Notes: generated by a model not told the origin, from the letters alone. A DNA stretch of 64,000 nucleotides from Asparagopsis taxiformis (GCA_030407315.1 JALQPE010000150.1:1-64000); one strand, 5' to 3'. Positions 49,900-61,597 are shown, numbered from the stretch's first letter. Made by a program: numbers and translations.

Positions 49900-50264
49900 C
49901 GTGTAAGGATATCAGCAAAGACATTGGATTTTCCATCGACATGCTCAATTATATAAGAAAATCTGGACAGGAAAAGAGCCCAACGCTGTACCTTGGATAC
50001 AATGTGTCGACCGAGTGCTGGTTCGAGGGAGAGAGGTGCGAAGACGAATAATAAATTGCGGTGGTCGGTGTAGACTCTAATATCCTTCACAGAGAGTAGA
50101 ACGTAGTCGAGCTTTTCAAAAGTTTGAAAGATCGCATAGCCCTCCTTTTTGAATGTGCTCCACCCCGTTTGTGCACCTTTAAACTCAGCACCTAAGAAGG
50201 CTAATGGTTCATGCTTTTGTCGTTCAGTAGGCAATTTGAGGTCATCATGGCTTGTTTGAGTCAC
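49842..50264 (-). pseudogene. RNase H region of the second gypsy-like element
   Basis: LAFLGAEFKGAQTGWSTFKKEG, then VYTDHRNLLFVF, then RFSYIIEHVDGKSNVFADILTRW matches the RNase H end of gypsy pol. The first catalytic aspartate lies upstream in a broken stretch. Confidence 0.7.
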
Positions 50265-50337
50265 GACAGAGGGCCAAAACGGTCAGATGCGTCCGAGTGG
50301 ACGCAAATGCACATATTCTGATTAGGATATGACAGTT

Positions 50338-51279
50338 TCACTGAATTTCGCAAACTGTCCTGTAATGAAATGAATGCTTCATTTTGTATGGTGCCCCAGG
50401 ATAGTTTGGATATTCAATGCCCTTAATTGACCGTTTAGTGCGTTTTCCAGACTTAACATACGCCTCCTCCAGTACTCTATTGAGCAAGGAGACGCGGGAA
50501 GCAAAATTCGGAATCGCATTTGCCATCCACCGACAGCAGTATATAAACTCGGACAACTCCTCTGCTGTGCGCGGCGTGGACATATTCTGAAGTGAAGTGA
50601 TCCGAGATGGATCAAGACGATATCCATTGGCTGAAATTATACGCCCACACCATTTCAATTCTCTAGGAAATAGTACAGACTTTTGTGCGGATAGGAATAG
50701 TCCATGTTTGCGACATATGGCGAAGAAGCACCCAAGTAGTTGCAAAAGCTCCTCTTCAGATTTTGCATGTAAATTGAAGTCGTCCAACCATGCTTTAAGA
50801 TTGTCACGAAGGTCTGCGAATAATGGCTCAATGTTCTTTGAAAGTATGTAGCATTGGCGAGCCCAGGTAGGACCCTTTTAGATGCTAGAACTGCTTTCGG
50901 AGTCACAATTCCACATGCTGTATACGAGTCTCTATGTAATGGTAACTGCCAATATGCAGAGACAAAGTCGAGGCTCGCAAAGGTAGTACTTCCAGCGAAA
51001 TCCATTATTTCGGAGTCGAGGTGTGGCATTGGCCACGATTCCTTGATTGTAGCAGCGTTTACCGGCCGGAGATCGATAGCCATTCGATATTTTTGAGCGG
51101 GACCCGGGTTTGGGTACAATTAGGGGTGCTGCCTGCCATGTTGCAGTCGGCATCAACTGAGCAAACCCCATTTCCAAGAGTTTGGAAACATACTTCTCCA
51201 TGAATGCCCGTTGATCAGGAGAGTAACGACGTGCTTTAACGCGCACGGGTCTATTATTAGACTTCAAGCGCACCTTCAT
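50338..51279 (-). pseudogene. Reverse transcriptase of the second gypsy-like element, multiply frameshifted
   Basis: Three overlapping frames carry successive reverse transcriptase blocks. The first is RRYSPDQRAFMEKYVSKLLEMGF. The second is YRMAIDLRPVNAATIKESWPMP with TFASLDFVSAYWQLPL. The third is WLDDFNLHAKSEEELLQLL with KCVLF-like LSAQKSVLFPRELKWCG. At least two frame changes and further damage make it inactive. Confidence 0.78.
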
Positions 51280-53033
51280 TGGTTCGACGTCGGCTGGTGA
51301 GGATTTTCCCAGCCGAATTCGAAAACCTGCTTGTGTTCCTTGAGAAGTGCAGACAGTTTAGCACATCCTGCCTCAGAAAGACCGTTTTGGCGAGCCTCCT
51401 GTACCCTTTTTTCCAGTGCATTGCTCACATCATTAGGACCGTCTTCTCCGAGATCTATATATATATCAGACTGTTCTAAACTGTCCTCCAATGATCCTCC
51501 GGAAGAGTGGAATGTGCTCCCAAATTCGTATGCGCGCTGTTCCATGAGGCTGTAGATAGATTCAGCCTGCTTTTCCAGCTTCTGTCTGTCCATTTCATCT
51601 TGTACATCGACTACACCATTGAACCTATCGCTAGCAGCTGCTAGCAATACTCGGTTGTCCAATCCAAGGCTTCGTAGTACGTGTCTGCTGATGATTGCAC
51701 GCCCAATTGGCCTGTCACTGACCAGCCACTCCACGTTTCGTAAGTTCAGGTCAGTTCCATGCCTTATGCGCAGACATATATCTGCAACAATCTTCCTACT
51801 GCATGATAGTGATGAAGCTGTCATGTCAACAGTCTCATAAAGCACTGGAGAGCTAAGGAGATGGACTTTAAGCTCGGGATGGGTCTTTTGTAAGTCTCTG
51901 AGCAGTGTTTCAGAGATTATGCAGGCGTCGGAGCCTTGGTCGGCAAGCACCGTTGTCTCTACTGCGCCGTTATAGAAAGAAGCGGAGAAGAGAGAAGAGT
52001 TCTGGGGGTTTGAGACAGACTCTGATGAAAGCTGTCCGACGTGTCCTTTCTGGTGGCACGCACGCTTCGAAGCCCGATATTCTGCAAGCATCCTTCTCTT
52101 GTCTTCATCACTTGTCAAGTCGCAGTCGTTCATAAAGTGCTTTCCCGTGCACTTCGGATTCAAGCAAGCTGGTTTACCCCTTTTTTTCTTATGAGCGAGA
52201 GCCTCTGATTTGTGGAGACCTTCAGGCGGTTGCGATCCTGATGGGGTGCTACGAAGTCGCTCCTTTTTCCCTTTTCCTTTCTTGCTTTTCCTATTTTGTC
52301 TGCAATGATTTGGTTCTGGCTTTAATTCCAAGTCCGAATCACATTCCGCATCCGCAGATGTGTTTGCGATATCCTGTCGTTCTAGTATTGCTGCCTCGGC
52401 AGCAGTTTCACGAAGGAAAAGCTGGTAGTCAGACTTGAACTCCTCTTTACGGAGCTTAAATGTCAGCGTCATGCGTTTCTTGAGTGCGGGTGGAGCAAAT
52501 CGTTGTAACACATGGGAAACAGCCAATGATGGCTTAGTATTAATGAAGCTTGAGTATCCAATTGCCTTCAGTCTCTGTGCATATCGAAGCCCAAGAGACC
52601 AAACTTGCAGCTCTAGAGATTCTTCCTTTCTGTTCATGGATAGTCCGGATATTACTCGTTCGATTTGCGCTAAATCGTATTTTTCTGGCCGAATCTCGGC
52701 ACGCTGTGAGATGCACTCTTTGAGTTGTGCCTCAGTTATGTCGTCGACATCGGAAGCCTGAACCCATTGTGCAGTGACAAAAAGAGCCATGATTGACTTG
52801 TCAATGGAGTTACGGTATGATGTCCTAGGGATCGTGAAACCTTGCTCCTTGCTTTTTTCAAGCACTCGTCGCTCGTACTCTTCTCGTTTCTTTTTAAAAG
52901 ATACGAAACTCTGCGTAGAAATTCCAGTCAGCCTTGGCGCCTCTAATGTTTCAACAATGGTTTGTGGTACACGAGAATCTTGAGTGCTCTCTCCTATCGC
53001 TTTTGATTCTTGGTTCCTCGTATGAGAAGCCAT
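51276..53033 (-). CDS. Gag-protease of the second gypsy-like element
   Basis: 585 residues, open from ATG 53033. Residues 1-230 are Gag-like helices (SFVSFKKKREEYERRVLEK). A basic linker (KSKKGKGKKE) and a cysteine knuckle, CLNPKCTGKHFMNDC (about residue 297), follow. Around residue 363 the protease-like motif VLADQGSDACIIS stands where DTG or DSG is usual. The end reads CAKLSALLKEHKQVFEFGW, the typical spacer before reverse transcriptase. This frame is intact although everything downstream is broken. No LTR was found at either end. Confidence 0.68.
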   Translation of the reverse strand: MASHTRNQESKAIGESTQDSRVPQTIVETLEAPRLTGISTQSFVSFKKKREEYERRVLEKSKEQGFTIPRTSYRNSIDKSIMALFVTAQWVQASDVDDITEAQLKECISQRAEIRPEKYDLAQIERVISGLSMNRKEESLELQVWSLGLRYAQRLKAIGYSSFINTKPSLAVSHVLQRFAPPALKKRMTLTFKLRKEEFKSDYQLFLRETAAEAAILERQDIANTSADAECDSDLELKPEPNHCRQNRKSKKGKGKKERLRSTPSGSQPPEGLHKSEALAHKKKRGKPACLNPKCTGKHFMNDCDLTSDEDKRRMLAEYRASKRACHQKGHVGQLSSESVSNPQNSSLFSASFYNGAVETTVLADQGSDACIISETLLRDLQKTHPELKVHLLSSPVLYETVDMTASSLSCSRKIVADICLRIRHGTDLNLRNVEWLVSDRPIGRAIISRHVLRSLGLDNRVLLAAASDRFNGVVDVQDEMDRQKLEKQAESIYSLMEQRAYEFGSTFHSSGGSLEDSLEQSDIYIDLGEDGPNDVSNALEKRVQEARQNGLSEAGCAKLSALLKEHKQVFEFGWENPHQPTSNQ

Positions 53034-54022
53034 TGTTCAGCTCTCCAAATCTCCTTGACAACCAAATACAAGCTTCTCGCGAAGAAGATTGCAGTAATTA
53101 CTGTAACGTCTTGCAGGTAGGCTGAAGGGTTTGGTTGGGCTGTGTCGATAGCAATGGGCGATGTCACTCTGCCTCCCTCTGCTTGTAGGGGAGGAGAGGA
53201 TGCCTTTAATAGTGCCACTGTGGGTGCGTTTCGTCCAAGTACTGAGCGTACTCTGGAATGTGCTACCTATCATGGCTGTTTCGCCCGGCCATTTGCTCCT
53301 CGAGCCGCTTGTAACCCATGATAGGGTGGCAACTTGAATGTGCTACCTATAACTCTTGTTACTACGCTCAGTAGAGGCCATGGCCCGGCTATAAGCTCGT
53401 TGAGCTTCTCGTAACTCATGATAGGGCGGTAACTTATCAATTAGCTGTTGCAGATTGACGTGCTACCCAGGCACGGTAAGCTAGGCGGGTGCCTGCCTTA
53501 GCCACGGCGCTGCGTTCCACATCTGCTCCTGACCGTGTGATCCCACGGCGCATTTATTGAGCTCAAAGGGATGCGTTACACAACCTGTTGTAGATATTCT
53601 CGCAGGAGATATAGAAACATGCGTTGATTGAATGAAAGCGCCATTGAAGTGATTTTCAATTCGACGGATAAACTTGTGATGTTTGCTGAGGGAGCAGTTG
53701 AAGGCGAGTGATGGGCTTAGATGCTGATATGGCAGCTGTAACGAGGACGAACAGCGGAAATCGATGGAAAACAGCACGTCGCTGTAATTCCGTAGAATCT
53801 CAGGATATTTTCCACTTGTTCCAAACACCATATTGATGTTCTCATGTAGCTGACGTTTGAGTGACAGCTGCCCCGGGAAAATGTGAAAGTTTTTCTAGAT
53901 TGTTTTGTTGAAAGACCGAAAATTGAGCGCAAACCAAATTGACTAGGGCACCATGCACAGTTGATGCGACTCGGTCCCGATTTGGTTGAGCTGTCAAGTG
54001 ATCAGGTTTTTATCGGACCACT
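53034..54022. other. Gap with a two-copy tandem repeat
   Basis: Probably the 5' noncoding region of the gypsy-like element. From 53256 to 53433 two tandem copies begin GAATGTGCTACCTAT and end GGTAACTT or GGCAACTT, each with a CCCGGC centre and inverted CATGATAGG words. No LTR boundary is recognised. Confidence 0.45.
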
Positions 54023-56214
54023 AGACCTCATATTCAAATACGGGGTATTTCCTTAAAGATCGAGTCATTTCCTAATTGCTTCATCATTTCCTAGATTACA
54101 AACTAAAATAAAAAATTTGTATATTTTAATCAAAGGCCCGTCAAGTAGGAAAATACGCAAACATTTCAAAACTACTCAGTACAAAAATTATTCCCTTTTC
54201 TTTAACAAAATACAGGGTGTTTGCCAATACCCTCCCGCCCTTGGTCGAGGCTGCTGGCATACTCAGCTACATATTACACTGTAAGTCCGTCCTGAAATCA
54301 GACAGTGCACTGACTGAGTTTCTCAGTTCGAATCCTGCCACGTTGATTGCTCTTGGGTAATTGCTGTAATGAGGATGATTTGTACTGGAAGGTGAAAAGT
54401 GTGTGCGGGACAAAGTTCGCTCCAATGCCACGCTGGAAGCTTGTCCAATCAAACTACTCAGCACACTACTAGCCTTCGAACAGTACAATGAACGACTAAA
54501 TGTCATTTCCTGAATGCAGCTTCCACTATGGATGTAATCGACGATCAATTTTTTTCAGAGCCTGCCCCTACCTGAAAGGGTTCAAACATCGAATTTTTAC
54601 TGGTGAATCAAGTCTGGAGCATTGTCAACCCTACATACTATCATATTCAGGCAAGTCATCAAACTCCATCGCCAGCCTCCTCCTTACCCTGTCCCTATAG
54701 AGCTCCTGGGAGCGGGCCCTCTTACGAGAGATGTTGTCTCCAGTATTGACAAGATAGTTCTTCAGCGACTTATAGAAGGACTGGTCACTGTCACGAAGCG
54801 GGTTGAACTTGACGTGGATGTTTGTCAGTGCCACACAAGTACGGAAAACCAGATCGTACGTGTCTTCGTTCCACTTGTACTTGTTGGACATGACAGTCCA
54901 TAAGCTTGACAGGCGACCAAAATAGTTCTCCACAATAATTCTGTCACTTGACAGCTCCTCATTGAACACCTTCTCGTCAGCAGTCAGAGTCCCATTAATT
55001 GGCTTCTTAACTGGATGAATCATCCTGATGTGTCTTGTTCCACCCTGATATCCCTTGTCACCGAGTATGCCCCATTGATTAGGGTAAGTGTCATTCAATT
55101 CTCCATCATCATCAAGTTCAGCCATATCACTGCCTTTGGCCACGGAGCTCTCGTGAAAATCCAGGTTATCATAGAAGATGTCAATATCCGAAATAGATCC
55201 AGGGCGATGCTTGCTGCAGCCAATAGCGTATCCACGTGGAATGACAGACACCTCGGTTTTGTATCCGTACAGCTTGTGCTTACCACTGAAATATAACTTG
55301 CCCTCACGCATATTCCCAGATGGGCGATTAGTCTGCTGAAAAGTGACATCTGTCGCATATCGACAAAAATCGAATGTCGAGAAAACCTGGCCTTCCAACA
55401 TCTCCTTCTTCATAGTGTACTTGGAGTTCATTCTTGTCACTGCGAATTTGTACAGCTCCGGCCCAATTATTTCCAGGTATCCCATGATCAGCTTCTGGAA
55501 GGTTGGCCCTTTCATATCAAACATCAAACCAGACATCTGCCACGTCGAAGGATGCTTGAGCACAGTGAGTGTCATGAAAAGAACATCCTTGGGCTGATGC
55601 TTTGACTTACGACCTCTCCCGACGTTCCACGTGGACTGAACATGGGTGTTCATTCGTGTCCAAATATAGTCAAATTCAGACTCTGTGAAATTTGTCATTG
55701 TTTTGAGGGTATCGGGCCCTCCCGTTGACACGTAGCAGTCCAGAAGCGGACATGCTGACACTTCATCATCGGAGGAGTCATCACGGGGAACACTCGACTG
55801 AATGCGGTTACGGTGGGTCTCAGCGGCCTCACTGAGCATTATAAGGGCCCTATTGACGTTGGGGGTAGGGTTGGTAGACATGTTGTTGAGCTGTGAGTGG
55901 ATGAGTTGCCTGTAGAGGTATGTGGATGGTGAGAGTTGGTCTGGACTGGGGTAAGTTGCTACTTTTATACTCTATTGGATTGCAACTACTATGAAGAAAG
56001 CCTGTGTTTGGAATAGTCGTGGTCATCTAGTTTCACGCTTGGCAATTAGGAAATATATCGATCTTTGATCAAATGGTCGATCTGTGATGATTCAATCTGC
56101 AATTATTCAAGTGTTATGTTTTAGATCAATTTTCTAGGATTTTTTGAAATGAACATATTATATAGTCGCTTTCTAAATATTTACTTTAAAAGCCATTATT
56201 TGATCAAGAGGTCT
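54023..56214. mobile_element. PIF/Harbinger-like DNA transposon, 2.19 kb
   Basis: The ends are AGACCTCATATTCAAATA on the left and, inverted, AGACCTCTTGATCAAATA on the right (about 14 of 18 matching), flanked by ACT on both sides (54020-54022 and 56215-56217). A three-base duplication and the single DDE transposase fit PIF/Harbinger. The size and intact gene suggest a possibly autonomous copy. Confidence 0.65.
54631..55881 (-). CDS. PIF/Harbinger-type (DDE_Tnp_4-like) transposase
   Basis: 416 residues from ATG 55881, no lesions. The acidic N-terminal region includes PRDDSSDDEVSACPLLD. A helix-turn-helix-like segment is about 85-135 (KHQPKDVLFMTLTVLKHPSTW). The catalytic core has YATDVTFQQTNRP (D177), GDKGYQGG (D277) and SSDRIIVENYFGRL (E319), with KHKLYGYKTEV and HRPGSISDIDIF between. 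The C-terminus is basic (RKRARSQELYRDRVRRR), which may be a nuclear signal. Length and motif order match Harbinger or IS5-like eukaryotic transposases. Harbinger elements often need a second Myb-like protein, which is absent here. Confidence 0.85.
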   Translation of the reverse strand: MSTNPTPNVNRALIMLSEAAETHRNRIQSSVPRDDSSDDEVSACPLLDCYVSTGGPDTLKTMTNFTESEFDYIWTRMNTHVQSTWNVGRGRKSKHQPKDVLFMTLTVLKHPSTWQMSGLMFDMKGPTFQKLIMGYLEIIGPELYKFAVTRMNSKYTMKKEMLEGQVFSTFDFCRYATDVTFQQTNRPSGNMREGKLYFSGKHKLYGYKTEVSVIPRGYAIGCSKHRPGSISDIDIFYDNLDFHESSVAKGSDMAELDDDGELNDTYPNQWGILGDKGYQGGTRHIRMIHPVKKPINGTLTADEKVFNEELSSDRIIVENYFGRLSSLWTVMSNKYKWNEDTYDLVFRTCVALTNIHVKFNPLRDSDQSFYKSLKNYLVNTGDNISRKRARSQELYRDRVRRRLAMEFDDLPEYDSM

Positions 56215-56293
56215 ACTTGAACCGCTCGATGCCCAGTACATTTCTCGCTGACGTATTTTGAGGCCTCGAGTCGTTTTTCCGGTCAGCTGTGGA

Positions 56294-57686
56294 CTACGCT
56301 TCCACATCCCTCACTTCTTCCGCTTGTTCCGGTGAAACGGTTGCTCCCGCCCGTTGTCGTTTCCCGACCCACACAGATCCTATTGTAGCAACCACAAGTA
56401 GAACTATTATACCGCTGACAATCCCGGAAAAGACTGCAGAATTTGATCCTGTCCTTCCAGGGATATCACCTTCGCCACCGTCTTCAGCCACCTCTTCAAG
56501 ATCCCCTCCTGGACTTTCAGCTTCAATTTCTTCCAAGCTTTCCTCGTCGAAAAACTGAGAATTCATCTCTTCGCTGACTGTGAAGTATGCGCCCTGTTCA
56601 ACAATCCAATCAATGAACGCAGCAGTTCTTACGCTGATAGTAGGGGCAGTAGAGATATCACAATCAAGCAGCAGAGAAGTTATTCCTACTTGAACTGGGT
56701 TGCCATTGATATCATACTGCAATTGTGGACCACCACTGTCTCCAAAGCTATTCCTGAGAGTTAGTGGTCAATGCGCGTATTCAAAAGTTCTAAGGTACAT
56801 GTTAACCACCTTACCATATGGAACAAAGACGCTTCTGATAACCAAAACAAACCTGTTCGTCAGGGAAAACTAAACCGGGAAAGTAGTTCTGGCACTTTGA
56901 AGTAGGGAAAATTGGAATATCAACTTGTTCAAGTGGTGCATCGAATACGGTATTTTCCAGATCCATCGAAGATCGACCGTATCCCAGGGCTCTTGACATA
57001 CTTCCTTCTAATGGTAGATTTTGATCAACATTCAATCTCATGAAAGTATTTTTGTTCGAGGATGGTTTCGAAAGCTCAACAAGCGCAATGTCGTACCTGA
57101 ACTCGACGTCTACAAAGAAACCATTGAAAAAGAATTCAGGATGATTAATTACTCGACTCACATTACGAAGCTCTCCAATATTCTTGTCATAGTCCACCTC
57201 TATTGTCAAGGGAAAAAAAATGTTGTCAAGTTCGACTGTGAAAGTTGGTGAGCCGATGATAACGCTTGTGGATGAAGGGACAAATTGGCAGTGTGCAGAT
57301 GTGAGTACCCAAGTTGAAGATATCAGTGTGCCACTACAAAAAGTTGGTTGTGCAAAGTCGACAATAAACGCCATCATTTTTCGAAGGCGTTCGGAAGTAA
57401 CAAGAGCTCCATTTACAATTCGTGGGGTCTGCCGAGACGCAGCTAAGATATCACTTCCATTTTTCCCCCTCCCATTCATGCGGGCATGCTGAGTTTCTTT
57501 TCGGGCGACAAAAGATGACGTAGAGGGTTCTGTGCCTGTTTCTAAAGGCCCTTGGTCAGGTTCTAGAACTATTGGGCATTCCTGCTGGCGGAGCAGAGGG
57601 TGTATTTTTGGAGAGGCCCATGCGAAATGTTGCGTAAGGAGAAGCGTAAAGAGGACGAAGCAAAGGAGAAGGGATGATGGAGACAT
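56294..57686 (-). CDS. Membrane-anchored trypsin-like serine protease (one intron)
   Basis: Exons 57686-56815 and 56753-56294 join across a 61-bp GTAAGG..CTCAG intron to give 443 residues. A signal peptide (about 1-25, SLLLCFVLFTLLLTQHFAWA) and a propeptide precede an activation site R89-IVNG. The triad is H132 (TSAHC), D199 (RYDIALVEL) and S297 (FGDSGGP), the last created by the splice. After the S1 domain an acidic stalk leads to one membrane helix (about 403-422, IVSGIIVLLVVATIGSVWVG) and a short basic tail, so the protease domain should face outward or into the lumen. A paralogue with the same intron position and exon-1 length lies at 60244-61597. No direct evidence of substrate. Confidence 0.85.
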
Positions 57687-58617
57687 TTGGGTTGGATGCG
57701 AGAGTTGCGAATTAACAAAGTGAGTTTACTCGTATTCCGATCGAATATGAAGAGGAAAGAGGACATGTCGAATCGAAAATGTACTGAGGCCCTTGTACAC
57801 TCGGTATGTAAGGGATAGAGATTTATCTGTATCTCGATCATTGCTGCTTGCGACGCAAAAAGGGTGAGAAAGTACATATTCTCAATAGCAAGTCAAACGA
57901 ACTACTACGCAGCTGGGTATCTTAAAAATATCAAGCATACAGGGGAACAACGAGGAAATTTCATTTGCAACTGGTGGTTCCACCGTGGAAGAGTCCACTG
58001 GTTATTGTGTGTACCTTACCACAACTAACAATGTACGGGGGATGCATGCCGCGCACTGATATGATCTTCAACGGTTCTTGTGGTCTACTTTTTTAGCTTT
58101 TCTGTTGATATTCACCTATATCATGAAGCATGAGAACTGCATTGCTGCCTTTTATGCTTCTATGGTCCGTTGATTGTGTATGAATCTTATTTTGTTGCCA
58201 GGAGTGTCCTTCGCCACGTATTCTCGGTTGACTGGTAGTTATCTCGAGATCGAGAAAGGTCATGGCAGTGCAATTTCGCAAACCTCCGGCTAGAGAAATG
58301 TTTTCGATAGTAACATGTTGGCTAACTCGGTTTCGAAAGAATATAATAATCCAACTCTCTTCAGCGAACGATTTATATACACTGACGCAAGGTAGGTGTA
58401 CATTTTCACCAGCAACCGAATACACAAAGACTGTGAAAGGAATGCGCAATCTCGTTTATTCCTCGTCGATCGAGAGCGACGGCGGGTGAGTATAAGTAGA
58501 GGTATCAACTGTAAGTACTGTAAAGGGTAAGTTGTTCGTCAAAGACCGTTGAATTGTCAAAAATAGAGTGGACGGTGGGCGCGATCATAGCCCTTTTTCG
58601 GAGCGCAACGTGTATAT
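57687..58617. other. Upstream region of the first protease gene
   Basis: Noncoding by inspection, with only short frames. It should contain the promoter of the protease gene; no distinct motif is recognised. Confidence 0.4.
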
Positions 58618-59446
58618 AGACGATTTCTGGTGTTGCCATATGGGAATATATGGAAATTGCATGGAAATGTTTGTGGCGCATTTTGCTCAGCAGGCGGTGC
58701 CAGTACGGAGCCGAGTTTTGGCATACGTACGCCTGGGGGGAACTGGGTTACGATCTTACAGCGTAAATGTTAGCGCTAGAGAAGTAGAAGTTTTGCTCGA
58801 AAGTTTAATTGTGTGACGTAACCGCCTCGCTCCTAGTAACGCGCTGTGGTAAAAGACAGTTGTCCCCGAATCGAGATCCTAAAATGTTATGTAATGGTGT
58901 ATTGAACTTGGTGCTGTGAAACTCGTCGCAACACCGAAACATTACCTTGATCTCATTTCGATTGTTACTGCACTGCTGTAGAAGCACTAGCCAGAATATA
59001 CAGAGCAACGGTACGATTTGCAAAGGATTCCAAATTAATCGCAGATGCGTAATTGATTAATTGCTTGCAGCTAAGCTGAGGCCGCAGCTTTTCATCTGTC
59101 TTTGGCGTTCGCATGTTACTTCATCGAACGACAGCCATATGAGATTTGAGCGCAAAATCTCGCGCAGTGCAGCAGCATATCTCAGGATCTCGATTCGGGG
59201 ACAACTGTCTTTTACCACAGCGCGTTACTAGGAGCGAGGCGGTTACGTCACACAATTAAACTTTCGAGCAAAACTTCTACTTCTCTAGCGCTAACATTTA
59301 CGCTGTAAGATCGTAACCCAGTTCCCCCCAGGCGTACGTATGCCAAAACTCGGCTCCGTACTGGCACCGCCTGCTGAGCAAAACGCGCCACAAAAATTCC
59401 CATGCGATTTCCATATATTCCCATATGGCAACACCAGAAATCGTCT
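58618..59446. repeat. Fold-back repeat with 263-bp arms
   Basis: 58618-58880 and 59184-59446 are inverted copies, each 263 bp and nearly identical (outer AGACGATTTCTGGTGTTGCC, inner CGAATCGAGATCCT). They flank a 303-bp loop. There is no coding capacity. It resembles a fold-back element or large MITE and separates the two protease genes. Confidence 0.88.
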
Positions 59447-60243
59447 TATTTCGTGAGCCTCGACTACAAAATCGTTCAGGGTGACAACTGTACTGAATTT
59501 GTCTGGAAACTTTGAAATAAGTCATTTGTCAGTCAGATTTATTCACCGCGCTGAATTTCTCTGCATCGTCACCTGACCTTTGTATTTGGATCGTTGGTGG
59601 CTACCAACTGCACAGCACAAAGATATCCAAACAGTGATGCAGATTGAGATTGCTGTAACAGTGTAGTCTTCCTACACGTGATCACTGGACTCGTTCATTT
59701 CAATGTCGTTGCAATTTCCGTGGACTGTGCCGCGCTGTATATGTCTCTATAGAGCACGCTAAGATGCTCTGCGAGATTAGCGTGCGTAGTGTTGCTGCGC
59801 TCCACGGAGACCTGACCGCTTGGTCTTCTCAACTCTACACAGTTGCAACAATGCGACTAAAGTTCAGCGGGCGATTCTTAATTCAACTGCGCTGTCTCGA
59901 AATGGTGTACTCAAGATACAACCCTAGTTACCATATTGGCATTTTTCGGCTTCGACACATGTCATGAACTCAGATCTCAGCCCCATTCATTCATCTATTG
60001 ATGTGACGTATCAAGTTCCATGGGGACAATCAGTTTGTCTGACTGTCGCTCGCAAATACTGGATTCAAAGAACTGCTAGTTTGTCGGTGAAGAATTCACT
60101 GTTTGTGCTGCAATAACCAACGATAGACCAAACTTATGCAGTGACAGATGGACTACACCCAACGACGCCACCTTCTCGTCTTGTAGTGGGACTTGCACTG
60201 CTATCGAATTGTCCGCTTGCGCCAGCTCTTTGTCCTTCTTGTG
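59447..60243. other. Gap between fold-back repeat and second protease gene
   Basis: No gene, repeat or RNA recognised. Confidence 0.4.
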
Positions 60244-61597
60244 TTACGCCCCATTCGGAACGGTTTTGAAGGGGAATGGGCCATTCCCCATCAAACCGTA
60301 ACACCACCCACAAGTACAAATTGAAAATATGAAGAAAAGAAAAAAACCTAAGACTACCGCGGTTACGTTGATACTAGAGTGATTGGTTTGCTCGGGTTGT
60401 GGTATTGCGGTGAATTCCGCTTCTCGTAGGATGGCTTCCTCAGCAAATACCAATTCTAGTTCCTGCCCTGAATTAAACTCTACCCCTTGCTCAAAAATCC
60501 ACTCAATCAATGCATCCGTTCGAACATGGACAACTCGGTCATCCACTGCACCACAGTTGTTCCCAAACAAACTGATACCTACCTGAACTGCGTTCTCATC
60601 AACATCGTACAGGAACAGTGGCCCCCCACCGTCACCAGTGCTGTATGCATCCAGTCAATGGATAAACTATTGTTAGCTCATATTTCCTTCGCTTTTCCGC
60701 CTGCAGTGATATGAGCTAAACTTACCATACTGAACATGAAACTCCAAAATGTCCAGTACACAGATGCCTATCTGAGAACACCCGAAAAGGGTATACAAGC
60801 TCACAATCTTCACCTGGCGAAATTGGCACATCAAATTGTCGAAGCGACACCTCAATTCTATTTCCACTCTCCGATACCAAAGTTCGCTCGTAGCCCATAC
60901 TTCTCGAAACGATATCTTGCTCCAGCTGGTTGCGCGCAGTATTCAACCTCATGTAGCTGGTGCTCGAGGATGGATGCGAAAGTTCAACAAGTGCAATGTC
61001 ATACGAAAGCTCAGCCCCCATGCTCAGATTCCCAGTAAACTTGGGATGGTTGATGACTCGTTTCACCGCCAATACCTCACCGACGCCTTCCCCCAGGCCC
61101 ACATTCAAGTTGCCCCCATGATGCGAGTCCTGAAGTCCAATTTCAAAGGTGTGAGAACCCACAATTGCTCTCGTAGACTTTGCGTTGAGCTGGCAGTGAG
61201 CAGATGTGAGCACCCATGTCGGAGATATCAACGTCCCACTACAGATTCGCAACTGTACAGAGTCCACGACAGCCACCATCATCTCCCGGAGCCGGTCTGA
61301 ATAAACCATGTGCCCATTTGTGTGTGCTGATATACGTCTAGGTGTTGAAGAATGCTCGCTTCGATATCGGCCAGTTGGTACATCGACGCTTTCATGCTCG
61401 GTTGCCGATCGGATTGCATCGGCGATTTTGGTTGGTTCAACCGCTTTGTTGATCATAGTCGGTTGGTCCTGTTGTAGAACAACGCGGCATGATGCTTGGC
61501 GGAGAAATGGCTGAACAGTCGGAGATAGGCCGATGAAGAAATACACGAGGTGGGGTGCAAAGATGATGGAGAAAAGCGTTAGAAACGTTGGAATCAT
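60244..61597 (-). CDS. Membrane-anchored S1-family homologue lacking the catalytic serine
   Basis: Exons 61597-60726 and 60640-60244 join across an 85-bp GTAAGT..ACAG intron to give 422 residues. Exon 1 is exactly as long (872 bases) as in the neighbouring protease, so the two are duplicates. Signal-anchor-like N-terminus (FLTLFSIIFAPHLVYFFIGL). H134 (TSAHC) and D200 (SYDIALVEL) remain, but the serine motif reads GDGGGP with glycine at 295. The usual activation site IVNG is replaced by RRISAHTNG. A membrane helix (about 375-400, VVLGFFLFFIFSICTCGWCYG) ends the protein. It is therefore likely a catalytically dead homologue that might bind or regulate; a sequencing error in the GGGGGG run cannot explain the change without also breaking the frame. 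Confidence 0.8.

Noticed and set aside
54265..54350. tRNA gene suggested by a GTTCGAATCC box
   Set aside because: The A-box candidate is about 70 bases away and no acceptor, D or T stem pairs properly.
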